64,000 bases of DNA from Parasphingopyxis marina (GTDB lineage Bacteria > Pseudomonadota > Alphaproteobacteria > Sphingomonadales > Sphingomonadaceae). The notes beneath the pieces are model-generated. The model did no database searches. It was not told the DNA's origin and worked only from the letters and a program-made list of their open reading frames with translations. The translations under genes and the position numbers were made by a program. The stretch lies in contig NZ_JACJVJ010000001.1 in NCBI RefSeq assembly GCF_014237875.1, forward strand, positions 980,501 to 1,044,500, in the 5' to 3' direction. Below are positions 1-11,160 of this stretch, one piece after another. Each line of letters starts with the position of its first letter. The stretch's first letter is position 1.

Positions 1-912
1 AGCCACGGCCTTTCCCAATATCGCACCGAAGGCCTGCCGGTCGGCGCCGCCGCCTTCACCAATTTGAGCCGCGATCATCTCGATTATCACGGCACGATGG
101 AGGCCTATCTCACGGCGAAGCTGCGGCTGTTTACCGAGGTCGTCGACAAGGACGGCACGGCGATCGTCTGGGCCGACGATCCCGCGAGCGCCCAGGTGAT
201 CGAGGCGATCGAGGGGCGTGGCTTGCGTGGTCTTTCGGTCGGCAAGAAGGGCCGGGCTATCCGGCTTGTCAGTCGCACGCCGACCCAGCTCGGCCAGCGG
301 CTCGATGTCGAGGCAGACGGGCAGGCTTACGCCATAAACCTGCCGTTGATCGGCGCTTACCAGGCGAACAACGCGCTCGTCGCGGCGGGCCTGGTCTGGG
401 CGACGGGCGGCGATATCGGCGCGACGCTCGGCAATCTTTCGCGCGTCCAGCCGGTGCGCGGACGGCTGGAACGCGCGGTGATCACCAAGGCCGGCGCGCC
501 GGTCTATGTCGACTATGCCCATACGCCCGATGCGCTCGAAGCGGCGATCGACGCTTTGCGCTGGCATGCCAAGGGCCGGGTGATTACGGTGTTCGGTGCG
601 GGCGGGGATCGCGATACGGGCAAGCGCCCATTGATGGGAGAGGTCGCCGTCAAACTGTCCGACCATGTCATCGTCACCGACGATAATCCGCGTTCCGAAG
701 ACCCGGCTGCGATCCGCGCCGAAATCATGGCCGGCGCGAAGGGCGCGGTCGAAGTGGAAGGCCGGCGCGAGGCCATCGCCGCCGCCATCGCCGAAGCGGG
801 CGCCGACGATATCGTGCTGCTGGCCGGCAAGGGGCATGAGCAGGGTCAGGAAATTGCCGGCCGCGTGCTGCCCTTCGACGATGTCACGGTGGCGCGGGAA
901 TGTGTAACATGA
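1..912 (+). CDS. murE: UDP-MurNAc-tripeptide synthetase MurE, 3' part
   Basis: The frame is open from the first base, so the gene begins before the window; about 303 C-terminal residues are visible. MurE adds the third amino acid to UDP-MurNAc-L-Ala-D-Glu in the cytoplasm. The visible part holds the end of the Mur ligase central domain (NLSRDHLDYHG) and the C-terminal domain. The DNPRSEDP motif is the signature of enzymes that add meso-diaminopimelate rather than lysine. The GKGHEQGQ motif near the end is also typical. The stop codon overlaps the murF start in ATGA. The murE-murF-mraY order confirms the call. Confidence 0.97.
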   Translation, partial: SHGLSQYRTEGLPVGAAAFTNLSRDHLDYHGTMEAYLTAKLRLFTEVVDKDGTAIVWADDPASAQVIEAIEGRGLRGLSVGKKGRAIRLVSRTPTQLGQRLDVEADGQAYAINLPLIGAYQANNALVAAGLVWATGGDIGATLGNLSRVQPVRGRLERAVITKAGAPVYVDYAHTPDALEAAIDALRWHAKGRVITVFGAGGDRDTGKRPLMGEVAVKLSDHVIVTDDNPRSEDPAAIRAEIMAGAKGAVEVEGRREAIAAAIAEAGADDIVLLAGKGHEQGQEIAGRVLPFDDVTVARECVT

Positions 913-2294
913 GCGCGCTTTGGACCTCCGAGCGGATCGCCACGGCGGTCGGCGGCGAAGCGCACGGTGCGTTCGAGGCGAATGGTGTCGCGTTCGACAG
1001 CCGCGAGGTCGGCCCCGGCGATCTCTTCATCGCGCTGAAGGGCGAGACGACCGACGGGCATCGCTTCCTCGACGGCGCGTTCGAGCGCGGCGCGGCCGGC
1101 GCTATCGCCAGTGCCGATTGTGCGCATCCGCATGTCCGCGTCGCCGATACGACCGAGGCGCTCAACGCCCTGGGCCGGGCATCGCGCGCGCGCATGTCGG
1201 GCAAGGTGATCGGCGTGACCGGATCGGTCGGCAAGACCGGCACCAAGGAAGCTCTCCACGCGGCGCTTGCCCGCAAGCCCGGGCGAATCGCCCATCGCTC
1301 GGTCAAGAGCTACAACAATCATACCGGCGTGCCGCTCAGCCTCGCGCGGATGCCGATGGCGAGCGATTTCGGCGTTTTCGAAATGGGCATGAACCACGCC
1401 GGAGAGCTCGCAGCGCTGACCCAGCTCGTCCGTCCGCATGTTGCTATCGTCACCGCGATTGCCCCGGCCCATTCGGAATTTTTCCCGAATGAGGAAGCGA
1501 TCGCCGACGCCAAGGGAGAGATTTTCGCCGGGCTGGAGCCGGGCGGTACCGCGCTCGTCCCCTATGACAGTCCGCACCGCGACCGGCTGATTGCCGCCGC
1601 CGAACCCCATGCCGAAACCATATGGACTTTCGGCCTTGGCGAAGGCGCGATTATCCGCGCGCGCGAAGTGGTGCGCGAATTGACCGGCACCATCGTCACC
1701 GCCGAACTGCCCGGCGCCGAACTGACCTTCACCATCGGCCTGCCCGGCGATCACTGGGTGTCGAATGCGCTCGCGGTGATCGGCGCGGTCGAGGCGGCGG
1801 GCGGAGATCTGGCGCTGGCCGGCCTTGCACTCGCCGAGATGGCCGGTCTGCCCGGGCGCGGCGAGCGGACGATGATCCGCGTCGATGGCGGCGAGGCGCT
1901 GCTCGTCGATGAAAGCTACAATGCCAACCCTGCCTCGATGGCGGCGACGCTCAAGACGCTCGGGGAGGAAACCGCCGACCGGCGGATCGCCGTGCTGGGC
2001 GGAATGCGCGAGCTTGGCGACAAATCCGAGCAATATCATGCCGATATCAAGGGGCCCATCGAAGCGGCCGGCGTCGACCTGTGCATCCTTGTCGGCGAGG
2101 AGATGGCACCTTTGGCAGATGCCCTTGGCAGCGGCACCGAGTTCGTCCATGTGCCCGGCCCTTCGGAGGCGCTCGACGTGCTTTCGGACCGTATTCGTCC
2201 CGGGGACGCTGTGCTCGTCAAAGGCAGCAACGCAATTGGGCTCGCACGTCTCGTCGAGGCGCTGACGAGCGGAAAGATTCCATGTTCGACCTGA
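909..2294 (+). CDS. murF: UDP-MurNAc-tripeptide--D-Ala-D-Ala ligase MurF
   Basis: MurF adds D-Ala-D-Ala to UDP-MurNAc-tripeptide, the last cytoplasmic step of the precursor. The protein is about 461 residues, normal for the family. The P-loop [10 protein letters not shown] lies near residue 105, where most Mur ligases have GTNGKT-like sequences. The SYNANPAS motif in the C-terminal half is a MurF hallmark. An ATG nine bases upstream is also possible, but the ATG overlapping the murE stop (ATGA) fits the spacing of the whole cluster. The 3' end runs 13 bp into mraY. Confidence 0.97.
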   Translation: MSALWTSERIATAVGGEAHGAFEANGVAFDSREVGPGDLFIALKGETTDGHRFLDGAFERGAAGAIASADCAHPHVRVADTTEALNALGRASRARMSGKVIGVTGSVGKTGTKEALHAALARKPGRIAHRSVKSYNNHTGVPLSLARMPMASDFGVFEMGMNHAGELAALTQLVRPHVAIVTAIAPAHSEFFPNEEAIADAKGEIFAGLEPGGTALVPYDSPHRDRLIAAAEPHAETIWTFGLGEGAIIRAREVVRELTGTIVTAELPGAELTFTIGLPGDHWVSNALAVIGAVEAAGGDLALAGLALAEMAGLPGRGERTMIRVDGGEALLVDESYNANPASMAATLKTLGEETADRRIAVLGGMRELGDKSEQYHADIKGPIEAAGVDLCILVGEEMAPLADALGSGTEFVHVPGPSEALDVLSDRIRPGDAVLVKGSNAIGLARLVEALTSGKIPCST

Positions 2295-3352
2295 TCGCCA
2301 GCTATTTCGATTATGAGGGGCCGTTCAACCTCTTCCGCTATCTCTCCTTCCGGGCGGGCGGGGCGACGGCCACCGCGCTGTTGATCGGCCTGCTGATCGG
2401 GCCGCGCTTCATCGGCTGGCTGCGCATCAAGCAAGGCAAGGGCCAGCCGATCCGCGAAGACGGCCCGATTACCCATCTGAAGAAGGCCGGCACGCCGACG
2501 ATGGGCGGGCTGATGATTCTCGCTTCGCTCACCATCTCGCTGCTGCTCTGGATGGATCTTTCCAATCGGCTGGTCTGGGCCTGTCTGTTCGTCACGCTGG
2601 GTTTCGGCCTAATCGGCTTCCTCGACGATTACGACAAGGTCACCAAGCGCCATCATGCCGGGATATCGGGCAAGGTCAGGCTGCTGTTCGAATTCATCGT
2701 CGCCGGCTTTGCCTGCTGGATCATTCTCGGCGAGACCGGGACGGACCTGTATCTGCCTTTTTTCAACGGGCCGGTCGGCGATATCGGCTACGCCTATTAT
2801 ATTTTCGCGATGCTGGTGATCGTTTTCACCGGCAATGCCGTGAACCTTACCGACGGCCTCGACGGGCTTGCGACGATGCCGGTGATCATCGCCTCGGTCG
2901 CCTTCATGATGATCATCTATCTTGTCGGGCGTGAGGATTATGCGACCTATCTGAGCATTCCCTATGTGCCGGGGGCGGGCGATCTCGCGATCATCTGCGC
3001 ATCGATCGTCGGCGCCGGGCTCGCCTTTCTCTGGTTCAACGCCCCGCCCGCGGCCGTCTTCATGGGCGATACCGGGAGCCTCGCCCTTGGCGGCGCGCTC
3101 GGCGCGATCGCCGTCACCGCGCATCACGAGATCGTGCTTGGCATCGTCGGCGGCCTGTTTTTCCTGGAGGCGATGTCGGTCATCATCCAGGTCTTCTTCT
3201 TCAAGCGGACCGGCCGGCGCGTCTTCAAGATGGCGCCGATCCATCATCATTTCGAACAGATGGGCTGGTCCGAACCGACTGTTGTCATCCGCTTCTGGAT
3301 CATTTCCTTCGTGCTGGCGCTTGCCGGCCTGTCGACGTTGAAGCTCAGATGA
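2282..3352 (+). CDS. mraY: Phospho-MurNAc-pentapeptide transferase MraY
   Basis: MraY transfers phospho-MurNAc-pentapeptide to undecaprenyl phosphate in the inner membrane, giving lipid I. The 356-residue protein has about ten hydrophobic segments. It carries the family motifs FLDDYDKV (aspartates for Mg2+), [14 protein letters not shown] and MAPIHHHFE near the C terminus. The start ATG lies inside the end of murF. An upstream extension of the open frame lacks membrane character and was discarded. Confidence 0.97.
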   Translation: MFDLIASYFDYEGPFNLFRYLSFRAGGATATALLIGLLIGPRFIGWLRIKQGKGQPIREDGPITHLKKAGTPTMGGLMILASLTISLLLWMDLSNRLVWACLFVTLGFGLIGFLDDYDKVTKRHHAGISGKVRLLFEFIVAGFACWIILGETGTDLYLPFFNGPVGDIGYAYYIFAMLVIVFTGNAVNLTDGLDGLATMPVIIASVAFMMIIYLVGREDYATYLSIPYVPGAGDLAIICASIVGAGLAFLWFNAPPAAVFMGDTGSLALGGALGAIAVTAHHEIVLGIVGGLFFLEAMSVIIQVFFFKRTGRRVFKMAPIHHHFEQMGWSEPTVVIRFWIISFVLALAGLSTLKLR

Positions 3353-4626
3353 AGGCCGCCCGCGCCTTTGCCGGTAAGCGCTATGCGGTGCTCGGTCTCG
3401 CGCGGACCGGGCTATCGGTCGTCGACTATCTGTGGAATTCGAGCGCGACCGTCATCGCCTGGGACGACAAGGAAGAGGCGCGCGAGCGGGTGAAGGGGAA
3501 GGCCAAGCTCGCCGATCCGATGGAAATGGACCTCGAACAGTTCGACGCGGTCGTCGTTTCGCCCGGGGTGCCGCTCAACACCCATCCGATTTCCGAAAAG
3601 ATCCGGCGCACCGATACCCCGCTGATCTGCGATATCGAACTGTTCTCCCAGGCCCGGGCCGAACTGCCGCCGCACAAGGTGATCGGCATCACCGGCACCA
3701 ACGGCAAGTCGACGACGGCGGCGCTGATCCATCATATTTGCAAGACGGCAGGGCTGCCCACGCGGCTCGGCGGCAATATCGGCAAGCCGATCCTCGGCGA
3801 GATGGAGCTGGAAGAGGGCGGCGTATATGTGCTCGAACTTTCCTCCTTCCAGATCGACCTGACCCAGAGCCTCGATTGCGACGTCGCGATCCTGCTCAAC
3901 ATCACACCCGATCATCTCGATCGCTATGACGGTTTCGACGCCTATGCGGCGTCGAAAGCGCGGCTATTCGCGATGCAGTCGCCCGATCATTCCGCCATCA
4001 TCGCCATAGACGATGCGCCGAGCGCCGCGATTGCCGTCGAAGCGAAGGGCGCCGTCATCCAGATTTCGGCCGGCGGCTGCATGGACCAGTCGCGCTGGCC
4101 GACGCTGCAGGGCCCGCACAATGCGCAGAACGCGATCGCCGCGATGAGCGCCGCGCGCCGGCTCGGCATTTCGGAAGACGCGATCGAGCAGGGGTTGCGC
4201 AGCTATCCCGGCCTGCCGCACCGCATGGAGCGGATCGCCGAAAAGGATGGCGTGCTTTTCATCAACGACAGCAAGGCGACCAACCCGACCTCGACCGCGC
4301 CGGCGCTGGCCGCCTATCCTGCGGTCCACTGGATTCTCGGCGGTCGCGCCAAAACCGACGATCTGGACGCGTGCGCGCCTTTCTTCGATCATGTCCGCGC
4401 CGCCTATACGATCGGCGAGACCGCCGACATGTTCGAAGAGCTGCTCGCGCCGGTGATGACCGTCAGCAATTGCGGAACGATGCGCAAGGCCGTGCAGGTC
4501 GCCTCCAGGGCGGCGAGGCCCGGTGAGACGGTGCTGCTCTCTCCGGCTTGCGCTTCGTTCGACCAGTATCGCGATTTCGAGGAGCGCGGCGACGATTTCC
4601 GCGCGGCCGTGGGGAGCGTGCTATGA
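3349..4626 (+). CDS. murD: UDP-MurNAc-L-Ala:D-Glu ligase MurD
   Basis: MurD adds D-glutamate to UDP-MurNAc-L-Ala in the cytoplasm. The 425-residue protein has the ATP-binding loop [14 protein letters not shown] near residue 113, the [10 protein letters not shown] motif, and [11 protein letters not shown] in the C-terminal domain, all characteristic of MurD. It overlaps mraY by four bases (ATGA) and ftsW by four bases, so it is translated as part of one long operon. Confidence 0.97.
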   Translation: MKAARAFAGKRYAVLGLARTGLSVVDYLWNSSATVIAWDDKEEARERVKGKAKLADPMEMDLEQFDAVVVSPGVPLNTHPISEKIRRTDTPLICDIELFSQARAELPPHKVIGITGTNGKSTTAALIHHICKTAGLPTRLGGNIGKPILGEMELEEGGVYVLELSSFQIDLTQSLDCDVAILLNITPDHLDRYDGFDAYAASKARLFAMQSPDHSAIIAIDDAPSAAIAVEAKGAVIQISAGGCMDQSRWPTLQGPHNAQNAIAAMSAARRLGISEDAIEQGLRSYPGLPHRMERIAEKDGVLFINDSKATNPTSTAPALAAYPAVHWILGGRAKTDDLDACAPFFDHVRAAYTIGETADMFEELLAPVMTVSNCGTMRKAVQVASRAARPGETVLLSPACASFDQYRDFEERGDDFRAAVGSVL

Positions 4627-5816
4627 CCGTCGAAGTCGCCATCGCCAAACGCACCCGCAAGCCGCTCGGCGAATATCTGGGGCGTTCCCAAAAGGGGCCG
4701 CTCGGCGAATGGTTCTGGGAAATAGACCGCGTCCTGCTGCTGCTGGTGACGATCCTCATCTCGATCGGCCTGATTGCCGTCGCCGCGGCCTCGCCCGCTG
4801 CTGCCGACCGCTACTCAGGCACGAGCGTCACCTTTCCCGATCTCTATTATTTCTACCGTCAGCTCGTCTGGCTCGCCATCGGTCTCCCGATTATGTTCGT
4901 GATCTCGACCATGCCCAAGGAGTTCGCCAAGCGTTTCGCGCTGGGCGGGGCGGTTTGTTTCTTCGTGCTGCTGTTGCTCGTGCCCTTCCTCGGCAACGAA
5001 GTGAACGGCGCGCGCCGCTGGATCGGTTACGGCGCGGCGACGCTCCAGCCGTCTGAATTCCTGAAGCCCTTTTTCATCGTCGCGACGGCCTGGATCCTTT
5101 CGCTCCGGGTCACGCAGGATCCGACGCTGCCGGTGGTCACCGCGACCGGCATATTGACCGGCGTCATCGCACTCTTGCTGATGCGCCAACCCGATTTCGG
5201 GCAGACCGTGATTTTCGCCAGCGTCTGGTTCGTGATGTTGATGATCGCGGGGGTCTCCAACAGGCTGCTCGGCATATTGGCGGGCGGCGGGATCGGCGGG
5301 CTGCTCGCCGCCTATCTTTTCTATCCGGTCGCGACGACGCGGATCAACGCCTTCCTGTTCGGCCAGGGCGACGAATATCAGGTCGAGAATGCGATGCGCA
5401 CGCTTACCAATGGCGGCATCTTCGGCACGGGCCCGGGCGACGGCGTGATGAAGTACCGGCTGCCCGAACCGCACACCGATTACATCTTTTCGGTGGTCGG
5501 CGAGGAGTTCGGGCTCATCGCCTGCCTTGCCATCGCGATGATTTTCGGCGCCATCGTCGTCCGCGTCTTCGTGAAATTGATCAACGAAGAGAATATCTTC
5601 TACCTGCTCGCTTCCGCCGGGCTTGCCACCCAGTTCGCTGTTCAGGCGCTGATTAACATGGCGGTAAACCTCGACATGGCACCTTCCAAAGGGATGACGC
5701 TGCCTTTCATCTCCTATGGGGGCTCGTCGCTGATTGCGCTGTCGATCGGCTTCGGGCTGTTGCTCGCCTTTACGCGGCGCAACCCGCACCTGCCCGCGCT
5801 TACGAGGCGCCCATGA
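4623..5816 (+). CDS. ftsW: Septal peptidoglycan polymerase FtsW (SEDS family)
   Basis: FtsW is the SEDS-family glycosyltransferase that polymerises septal glycan with its cognate penicillin-binding protein. The 397-residue protein has about ten membrane spans after a basic cytoplasmic N terminus of roughly 35 residues. It shows the SEDS signatures GARRWI, QPSEFLKP and, near the C terminus, MAVNLDMAPSKGMTLPFISYGGSS. The ATG overlapping the murD stop was chosen; the open frame extends 25 codons further upstream without support. Confidence 0.96.
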   Translation: MTVEVAIAKRTRKPLGEYLGRSQKGPLGEWFWEIDRVLLLLVTILISIGLIAVAAASPAAADRYSGTSVTFPDLYYFYRQLVWLAIGLPIMFVISTMPKEFAKRFALGGAVCFFVLLLLVPFLGNEVNGARRWIGYGAATLQPSEFLKPFFIVATAWILSLRVTQDPTLPVVTATGILTGVIALLLMRQPDFGQTVIFASVWFVMLMIAGVSNRLLGILAGGGIGGLLAAYLFYPVATTRINAFLFGQGDEYQVENAMRTLTNGGIFGTGPGDGVMKYRLPEPHTDYIFSVVGEEFGLIACLAIAMIFGAIVVRVFVKLINEENIFYLLASAGLATQFAVQALINMAVNLDMAPSKGMTLPFISYGGSSLIALSIGFGLLLAFTRRNPHLPALTRRP

Positions 5817-6976
5817 GGGGCGCGCGGCATTTCGTTCTGGCGGCCGGCGGCACGGGCGGACACATCATCCCGGCCTTTGCGCTGGCGACCGAACTCAAGA
5901 AGCGCGGCCATTATGTCGCGCTCATCACAGACGAACGCGGCGCGGCGATCCCGGGCACTTTCGAGGGCGAGGAAAAGCACATCCTTCCCGCCGGTCGGCT
6001 GACGCGCAATCCGCTCGGCTGGCTCGGCGCGGCGAAGAATATTCTTGCCGGCCGGGCGATGGCGCGGCGGCTCTATGAAAGCTTCCAGCCGGAAGCGGTA
6101 ATCGGCTTTGGCGGCTATCCGGCCTTGCCGGCGCTGCTCGGCGCGCTCCGGGACGGCATCCCGACGGCGGTGCATGAGCAGAATGCAGTGCTCGGCCGCG
6201 TCAACCGGCTGCTCGCAAGCAAAGTCGATGCGATCGCCACCGCCTACAAGCAGATCGGCCGGCTCAAGGAAAGCCATCTTCCCAAGGTCCATCTCGTCGG
6301 CAATCCCGTGCGCGAATCCGTCGAGCTGCTGCGGGCCCAGCCTTTCCCGGCGCTCTCCGAGGACGGCATCTTCCGCGTGCTGGTGACCGGCGGCAGCCAG
6401 GGCGCGGGCATCCTTTCCGAAGTCGTGCCCGATGGCCTTGCCTTGCTGCCGCTTTCCTTCCGCCGCCGAATGCAGGTGACCCAGCAATGCCGCGAGGAGG
6501 ATATCGAGCGCGTCCGTACGCGCTATGCCGACCTCGCCATACCGGCCGATCTCGCCACCTATATTCCCGACCTTCCCGAGCGGCTGGGCTGGTCGCATGT
6601 CGTGATCGCCCGGGCGGGCGCGTCGACCATCGCCGAGCTGACGACGGCGGGCCGGCCCGCGATCCTCGTTCCCCTACCGATCGCGACCGACGATCACCAG
6701 ACGGCTAACGCGCGGGAGATGGCGGCGTCCGGCGGCGCGCGCGTGATCAGGCAGGCCCAGTTCACGCCCGCCGAACTCGCCAAGCAGATGCAGAAGCTCG
6801 GGCTCGAACCCGATGCGCTGATGAACGCGGCGGGCCGCGCGCGCAGTGCCGGCTATCCCAACGCCACCCGCGATCTCGCCGATCTTGTCGAACGGCTCGG
6901 CAGCGGCCTCGGCGGCGAAGCAATCCCGGTTCCCGCGACCCCCCAGGCGCGCCCGGCCGCGCAGGGAGCCGGCTGA
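5813..6976 (+). CDS. murG: UDP-GlcNAc:lipid I N-acetylglucosaminyltransferase MurG
   Basis: MurG adds GlcNAc to lipid I at the cytoplasmic face of the membrane, producing lipid II. The N-terminal glycine-rich loop [12 protein letters not shown] near residue 10 and the VTGGSQGA loop near residue 190 are family signatures. The acceptor-side residues around [12 protein letters not shown] are also present. At 387 residues it is slightly longer than E. coli MurG because of a Pro/Ala-rich C-terminal tail. The start overlaps the ftsW stop, and the final A of its stop codon is the first base of murC. Confidence 0.97.
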   Translation: MRGARHFVLAAGGTGGHIIPAFALATELKKRGHYVALITDERGAAIPGTFEGEEKHILPAGRLTRNPLGWLGAAKNILAGRAMARRLYESFQPEAVIGFGGYPALPALLGALRDGIPTAVHEQNAVLGRVNRLLASKVDAIATAYKQIGRLKESHLPKVHLVGNPVRESVELLRAQPFPALSEDGIFRVLVTGGSQGAGILSEVVPDGLALLPLSFRRRMQVTQQCREEDIERVRTRYADLAIPADLATYIPDLPERLGWSHVVIARAGASTIAELTTAGRPAILVPLPIATDDHQTANAREMAASGGARVIRQAQFTPAELAKQMQKLGLEPDALMNAAGRARSAGYPNATRDLADLVERLGSGLGGEAIPVPATPQARPAAQGAG

Positions 6977-8382
6977 TGAAGGGGTTTGGCACCGATATCG
7001 GCATCATCCATTTCATCGGCATCGGCGGTATCGGCATGTCGGGCATCGCCCGCGTGATGAACAATCTCGGCTACACGGTGCAGGGCTCCGACATAGCCGA
7101 AAGCGCGAGCGTCGAGGCGATGCGCGAGCGCGGCATTACCATCCATATCGGCCATGATCCGGACAATCTCGGTGACGCCGCCGTCGTCGTCACCTCGACC
7201 GCGATCCAGCGCGGCAACCCGGAAGTCGAACGCGCGCTCGAACGCCGCATCCCGGTCGTCCGCCGCGCCGAAATGCTGGCCGAGCTGATGAAGCTTAAGG
7301 CCACGGTCGCGATTGCCGGCACCCATGGCAAGACGACGACGACCTCGCTGGTCGCGGCGATGATGGATGCCGGCGGGCTCGATCCCACGGTGATCAATGG
7401 CGGCGTGATCAACGCCTACAAGTCCAATGCGCGGGTTGGTGAGGGCGACTGGATGGTCGTCGAAGCCGATGAAAGCGACGGCAGTTTCCTCAGGCTCGAC
7501 GGCACGATCGCGGTCGTCACGAATATCGATCCCGAACATCTCGATCATTATGGTTCGTTCGACCGGGTGAAGGACTGTTTCGTCGAATTCGTCGAGAATG
7601 TGCCCTTTTACGGCGTCGCCTTGCTCTGCCTCGATCATCCCGAGGTTCAGGCGATCATCCCGCGCGTCCGCGACCGGCGGATCGTCACCTATGGCTTTTC
7701 GACCCAAGCCGATATCCGCGCCGAGAATGTCCGGCCGGATAACGGCGGGAATTGCTTCGACGTCGTCGTCCGCAACCGCGACGGCGAAACGCGCAAAATA
7801 GAGAATATCGCGCTGCCCATGGCCGGGCGGCACAATGTCCAGAACGCCCTCGCCGCGGTCGGCGTCGGACTGGAGCTTGGCATCGCCGACGAAGCGGTCG
7901 CCAAGGGCTTTGCCGGTTTCTCGGGCGTCAATCGGCGCTTCACCCATGTCGGCGATGTCGCGGGCGTGACGGTGATCGACGATTACGGCCATCACCCGGT
8001 GGAAATCCGCGCCGCGCTTTCGGCGGCGAAGGAGCGCGCGTCGGGCAAGGTTTTCGCGGTCATGCAGCCGCACCGTTACACGCGCCTGCGCGATCTGCTG
8101 ACCGAATTCGAAGCGGCCTTCAACGATGCGGATGCGGTGTTCGTGACCCCGGTCTATGCTGCCGGCGAGACCCCGCTCGACGGCATCGATTCCGAAGCGC
8201 TGGTCGCGGGCCTCAAGGAGCGCGGCCATCGTTCGGCGCGCGCGGTTGCCGACGAGGAGGAACTTGCCATGCTCCTCGGTGCGGAAACGGCCGAGGGCGA
8301 CATGATCGTCTGCCTCGGCGCGGGCGACATCACCAAATGGGCAGCGCGGCTGCCGGAAAAACTTGCAGGGGCGCGCGCATGA
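6976..8382 (+). CDS. murC: UDP-N-acetylmuramate--L-alanine ligase MurC
   Basis: MurC adds L-alanine, the first stem-peptide residue, to UDP-MurNAc. The 468-residue protein begins with the Rossmann motif [14 protein letters not shown]. It has the Mur P-loop [11 protein letters not shown] near residue 115 and the MurC-typical [10 protein letters not shown] motif near residue 335. The start overlaps the murG stop by one base. Confidence 0.97.
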   Translation: MKGFGTDIGIIHFIGIGGIGMSGIARVMNNLGYTVQGSDIAESASVEAMRERGITIHIGHDPDNLGDAAVVVTSTAIQRGNPEVERALERRIPVVRRAEMLAELMKLKATVAIAGTHGKTTTTSLVAAMMDAGGLDPTVINGGVINAYKSNARVGEGDWMVVEADESDGSFLRLDGTIAVVTNIDPEHLDHYGSFDRVKDCFVEFVENVPFYGVALLCLDHPEVQAIIPRVRDRRIVTYGFSTQADIRAENVRPDNGGNCFDVVVRNRDGETRKIENIALPMAGRHNVQNALAAVGVGLELGIADEAVAKGFAGFSGVNRRFTHVGDVAGVTVIDDYGHHPVEIRAALSAAKERASGKVFAVMQPHRYTRLRDLLTEFEAAFNDADAVFVTPVYAAGETPLDGIDSEALVAGLKERGHRSARAVADEEELAMLLGAETAEGDMIVCLGAGDITKWAARLPEKLAGARA

Positions 8383-9287
8383 ATGCGGCCAAAACCCTTA
8401 CCGGGCTGCCGCCGCTCGAAGGCTCGGTCAAACGGGGCGGGAGCCTTGCCGATTTCATCTGGTTCCGGTGCGGCGGCCCGGCCGAATGGCTGGTCCGGCC
8501 GAGCGATATCGAGGATCTCTCGCATTTCCTTTCCCAGCTCGATCCGGCGATCCCCGTGCTCCCGGTCGGCGTCGGATCGAACCTGATCGTTCGCGACGGC
8601 GGTGTGCGCGGCGTCGTCATCCGCCTGCCGAAAAGCTTTGCCGAGATCGGCGTCGAAGCGGGTAGCCGTGTCCGCGCGGGCGGCGCAGCGATGGGCATTA
8701 CGGTCGCGACCAAGGCGCGCGAGGCGGGTATCGCTGGCCTCGAATTCCTGCGCGGCATCCCGGGTACGGCCGGCGGCGCGGTGCGGATGAACGCGGGCGC
8801 CTATGGCCGCGATGTGAGCGATATCCTCGTCGAGGCGAAGCTCGTGCTCCGAGACGGCTCGGTCGAAACCTGGCCGTCCGAAAACCTCGAATACACCTAT
8901 CGCCACTCGGCTGTGCCGCAGGGCGCGATTGTCGTTGAAGCATTGTTCGAAGGCACGCCCGGCGATCCCGCCGATATCGGCGCGGAGATGGACCGGATCG
9001 CCGCCGAACGCGAAGCCTCCCAGCCACTGCGCTCGCGCACTGGCGGATCGACCTTCAAGAATCCGGACGGCGAAAAGGCCTGGCAGCTCGTCGATGCCGC
9101 CGGTTGCCGCGGCCTCCGGATCGGCGGTGCGCAGGTTTCCGAAAAGCACACCAACTTCCTGATCAATACCGGCGAGGCGAGTTCCGCCGATATCGAGGAA
9201 CTGGGCGAAGAGGTCCGCCGCCGGGTGTTCGAAGAATCGGGGATCGAACTCGAATGGGAAATCCAGCGTGTCGGAGATCCGGCATGA
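8379..9287 (+). CDS. murB: UDP-N-acetylenolpyruvoylglucosamine reductase MurB
   Basis: MurB is the FAD/NADPH enzyme that reduces UDP-GlcNAc-enolpyruvate to UDP-MurNAc. The 302-residue length and the absence of the type I extra domain suggest a type II enzyme. The FAD-binding segment [14 protein letters not shown], the [18 protein letters not shown] motif and the GSTFKNP active-site segment are visible. The start is the ATG overlapping the murC stop; the upstream open frame lies inside murC and is not real. Confidence 0.97.
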   Translation: MNAAKTLTGLPPLEGSVKRGGSLADFIWFRCGGPAEWLVRPSDIEDLSHFLSQLDPAIPVLPVGVGSNLIVRDGGVRGVVIRLPKSFAEIGVEAGSRVRAGGAAMGITVATKAREAGIAGLEFLRGIPGTAGGAVRMNAGAYGRDVSDILVEAKLVLRDGSVETWPSENLEYTYRHSAVPQGAIVVEALFEGTPGDPADIGAEMDRIAAEREASQPLRSRTGGSTFKNPDGEKAWQLVDAAGCRGLRIGGAQVSEKHTNFLINTGEASSADIEELGEEVRRRVFEESGIELEWEIQRVGDPA

Positions 9288-10201
9288 AGAAGCTGCATGT
9301 CGCGGTGCTGATGGGCGGCTGGTCGGCCGAGCGAGAGGTCTCGATGATGAGCGGTACCGGCATCGCCGACGCGCTCGAAAGCCTCGGCCACAAGGTTACG
9401 CGGATCGACATGGACCGAAATGTCGCCGAAGTTTTGGCGGGTGTCCGCCCCGATGTCGTGTTCAACGCGCTGCACGGGTCGCCGGGCGAGGACGGCACGG
9501 TCCAGGGCATGCTGGACCTGATGCAGATCCCCTATACCCATTCCGGCCTTGCGACTTCGGTCGTCGCGATCGACAAGCAGCTGACGAAACAGGCGCTGGT
9601 GCCGCACGGCATCCCAATGCCCGGCGGCCAGATCGTCGCGAGCGAAAGCCTGTATGCGGGCGATCCGATTGCGCGGCCTTATGTGCTGAAGCCGGTCAAC
9701 GAGGGTTCGTCGGTCGGAGTGGCCATCGTCACCGACAGCGGCAATTACGGCAACCCGATCGCCCGCGACGCCGAGGGGCCGTGGCTCCATTTCGAACGCC
9801 TGCTCGCCGAGCCGTTTATCAAGGGCCGCGAGCTGACGACGGCGGTGATCGGCGAGGAACCGCTCTGCGTTACCGAACTCGTGCCCAAGAGCGGCTTCTA
9901 CGATTACGACGCCAAATATACCGACGGCATGACCGACCATATCTGCCCGGCCGATATCCCCGAAGCCATCGCTGAGCGCTGCAAGGCGATCGCGATCGAG
10001 GCCCACCGCCTGCTTGGCTGCAAGGGCACGAGCCGGTCCGATTTCCGCTGGGACGAGGAGCAGGGCGAGGCCGGCCTTTTCCTGCTGGAGGTCAACACCC
10101 AGCCCGGGATGACGCCGCTGAGCCTCGTTCCCGAACAGGCCCGCTATGTGGGCATGAGCTATGCAGAGCTCGTCCAGCGTATCGTGGAGGAAGCGTTATG
10201 A
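9284..10201 (+). CDS. ddl: D-alanine--D-alanine ligase
   Basis: This ATP-grasp enzyme makes the D-Ala-D-Ala dipeptide used by MurF. The 305-residue protein starts with VLMGGWSAEREVS, matching the Ddl N-terminal motif GGxSxEREVS. It has the YVLKPVNEGSSVGV ATP-binding loop and the metal-binding LLEVNTQPGMTPLS near the C terminus. It overlaps murB and ftsQ by four bases each. An upstream extension of the frame falls inside murB. Confidence 0.97.
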   Translation: MKKLHVAVLMGGWSAEREVSMMSGTGIADALESLGHKVTRIDMDRNVAEVLAGVRPDVVFNALHGSPGEDGTVQGMLDLMQIPYTHSGLATSVVAIDKQLTKQALVPHGIPMPGGQIVASESLYAGDPIARPYVLKPVNEGSSVGVAIVTDSGNYGNPIARDAEGPWLHFERLLAEPFIKGRELTTAVIGEEPLCVTELVPKSGFYDYDAKYTDGMTDHICPADIPEAIAERCKAIAIEAHRLLGCKGTSRSDFRWDEEQGEAGLFLLEVNTQPGMTPLSLVPEQARYVGMSYAELVQRIVEEAL

Positions 10202-11118
10202 GCCAGTCGAGAAATAGGCGCAAAGCCGCTCCGCGCAAGCGCGCTTCGGCCAAGAGGAAACCGGCACGGAAACCGCCGAGCCAGCCGATCTCGGCCCGGC
10301 TCGCCACCATATTGCCGATGCAGGAAGAGACGATCCGCCGCTCCGGGCGCTTCGCGGTGCTGGGCGGTCTCGGCGTGGCGATGGCCGCCGGCGCGATGGC
10401 GATCCAGTTGCCGCAGATGATCGGCTGGCAGATCGGCGAAGGGATCGGGCGGCTCGGCTTCACGGTGGAGCGCGTCGAAATCCTTGGCATCGACCGGATG
10501 GAGCGGCTGCCCGTCTACGCCGTCGCGCTGGACCAGCCATCGATGGCGATGCCCAATGTCGATATCGACGAAATCCGCACACGGGTGGAAGCGTTGGCCT
10601 GGGTCCAGGAGGCGCGGGTTTCGCGGCGGCTGCCCGATACGCTCGTCGTCTCGATCACCGAACGGTCGCCGAGTGCGATCTGGCAGCACGACCAACAGCT
10701 CTTCCTCGTCGACAGCGACGGCGCGGTGTTGGAGGAAGTGCCGCTCGATGCAATGCCGGACCTGCCCCTGATCGTCGGGCCGCGGGCCAATCGGCAGGTC
10801 GCCAGTTTCGAGGCGCTGATGGATAGCGCCCCCGCTTTGAAGCCGATGCTGGCGGGCGCGACCTGGGTGGGGAACCGGCGCTGGGACCTGCGTTTTCAGT
10901 CGGGCGAGACACTGGCCTTGCCCGAAGGCCATGAGGATGCGGCGCGCGCGCTCGTTCGTTTCGCGCGGATGGACGGGGTGACGGGGCTGCTTGGCGAGGG
11001 ATTTCGCCGTTTCGATATGCGGGTGCCCGATCGCTTCGTTGTTCGCGTCGCGCGCAACGCGCCGACGCCCGAACCGCCGGCCGAGGATGAAGCCGAGGCC
11101 GACACCGATACGATCTGA
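10198..11118 (+). CDS. ftsQ: Cell division protein FtsQ
   Basis: FtsQ is a bitopic divisome scaffold linking early cytoplasmic and late periplasmic division proteins. The 306-residue protein has a strongly basic cytoplasmic N terminus (residues 1-50), one membrane span near residues 57-80, then a POTRA domain (VERVEILGIDRM onward) and the FtsQ beta domain. The basic N terminus and acidic C-terminal tail are common in alphaproteobacteria. Its place between ddl and ftsA is canonical. Confidence 0.95.
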   Translation: MSQSRNRRKAAPRKRASAKRKPARKPPSQPISARLATILPMQEETIRRSGRFAVLGGLGVAMAAGAMAIQLPQMIGWQIGEGIGRLGFTVERVEILGIDRMERLPVYAVALDQPSMAMPNVDIDEIRTRVEALAWVQEARVSRRLPDTLVVSITERSPSAIWQHDQQLFLVDSDGAVLEEVPLDAMPDLPLIVGPRANRQVASFEALMDSAPALKPMLAGATWVGNRRWDLRFQSGETLALPEGHEDAARALVRFARMDGVTGLLGEGFRRFDMRVPDRFVVRVARNAPTPEPPAEDEAEADTDTI

Positions 11119-11160
11119 ATTTGGGGGATTTGATCCGGAGAACCCGGGGGACAGGAACGC

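Noticed and set aside
846-2150. 434-residue minus-strand frame opposite murF
   Set aside because: Shadow of murF, composed of His/Arg/Gly-rich low-information sequence.
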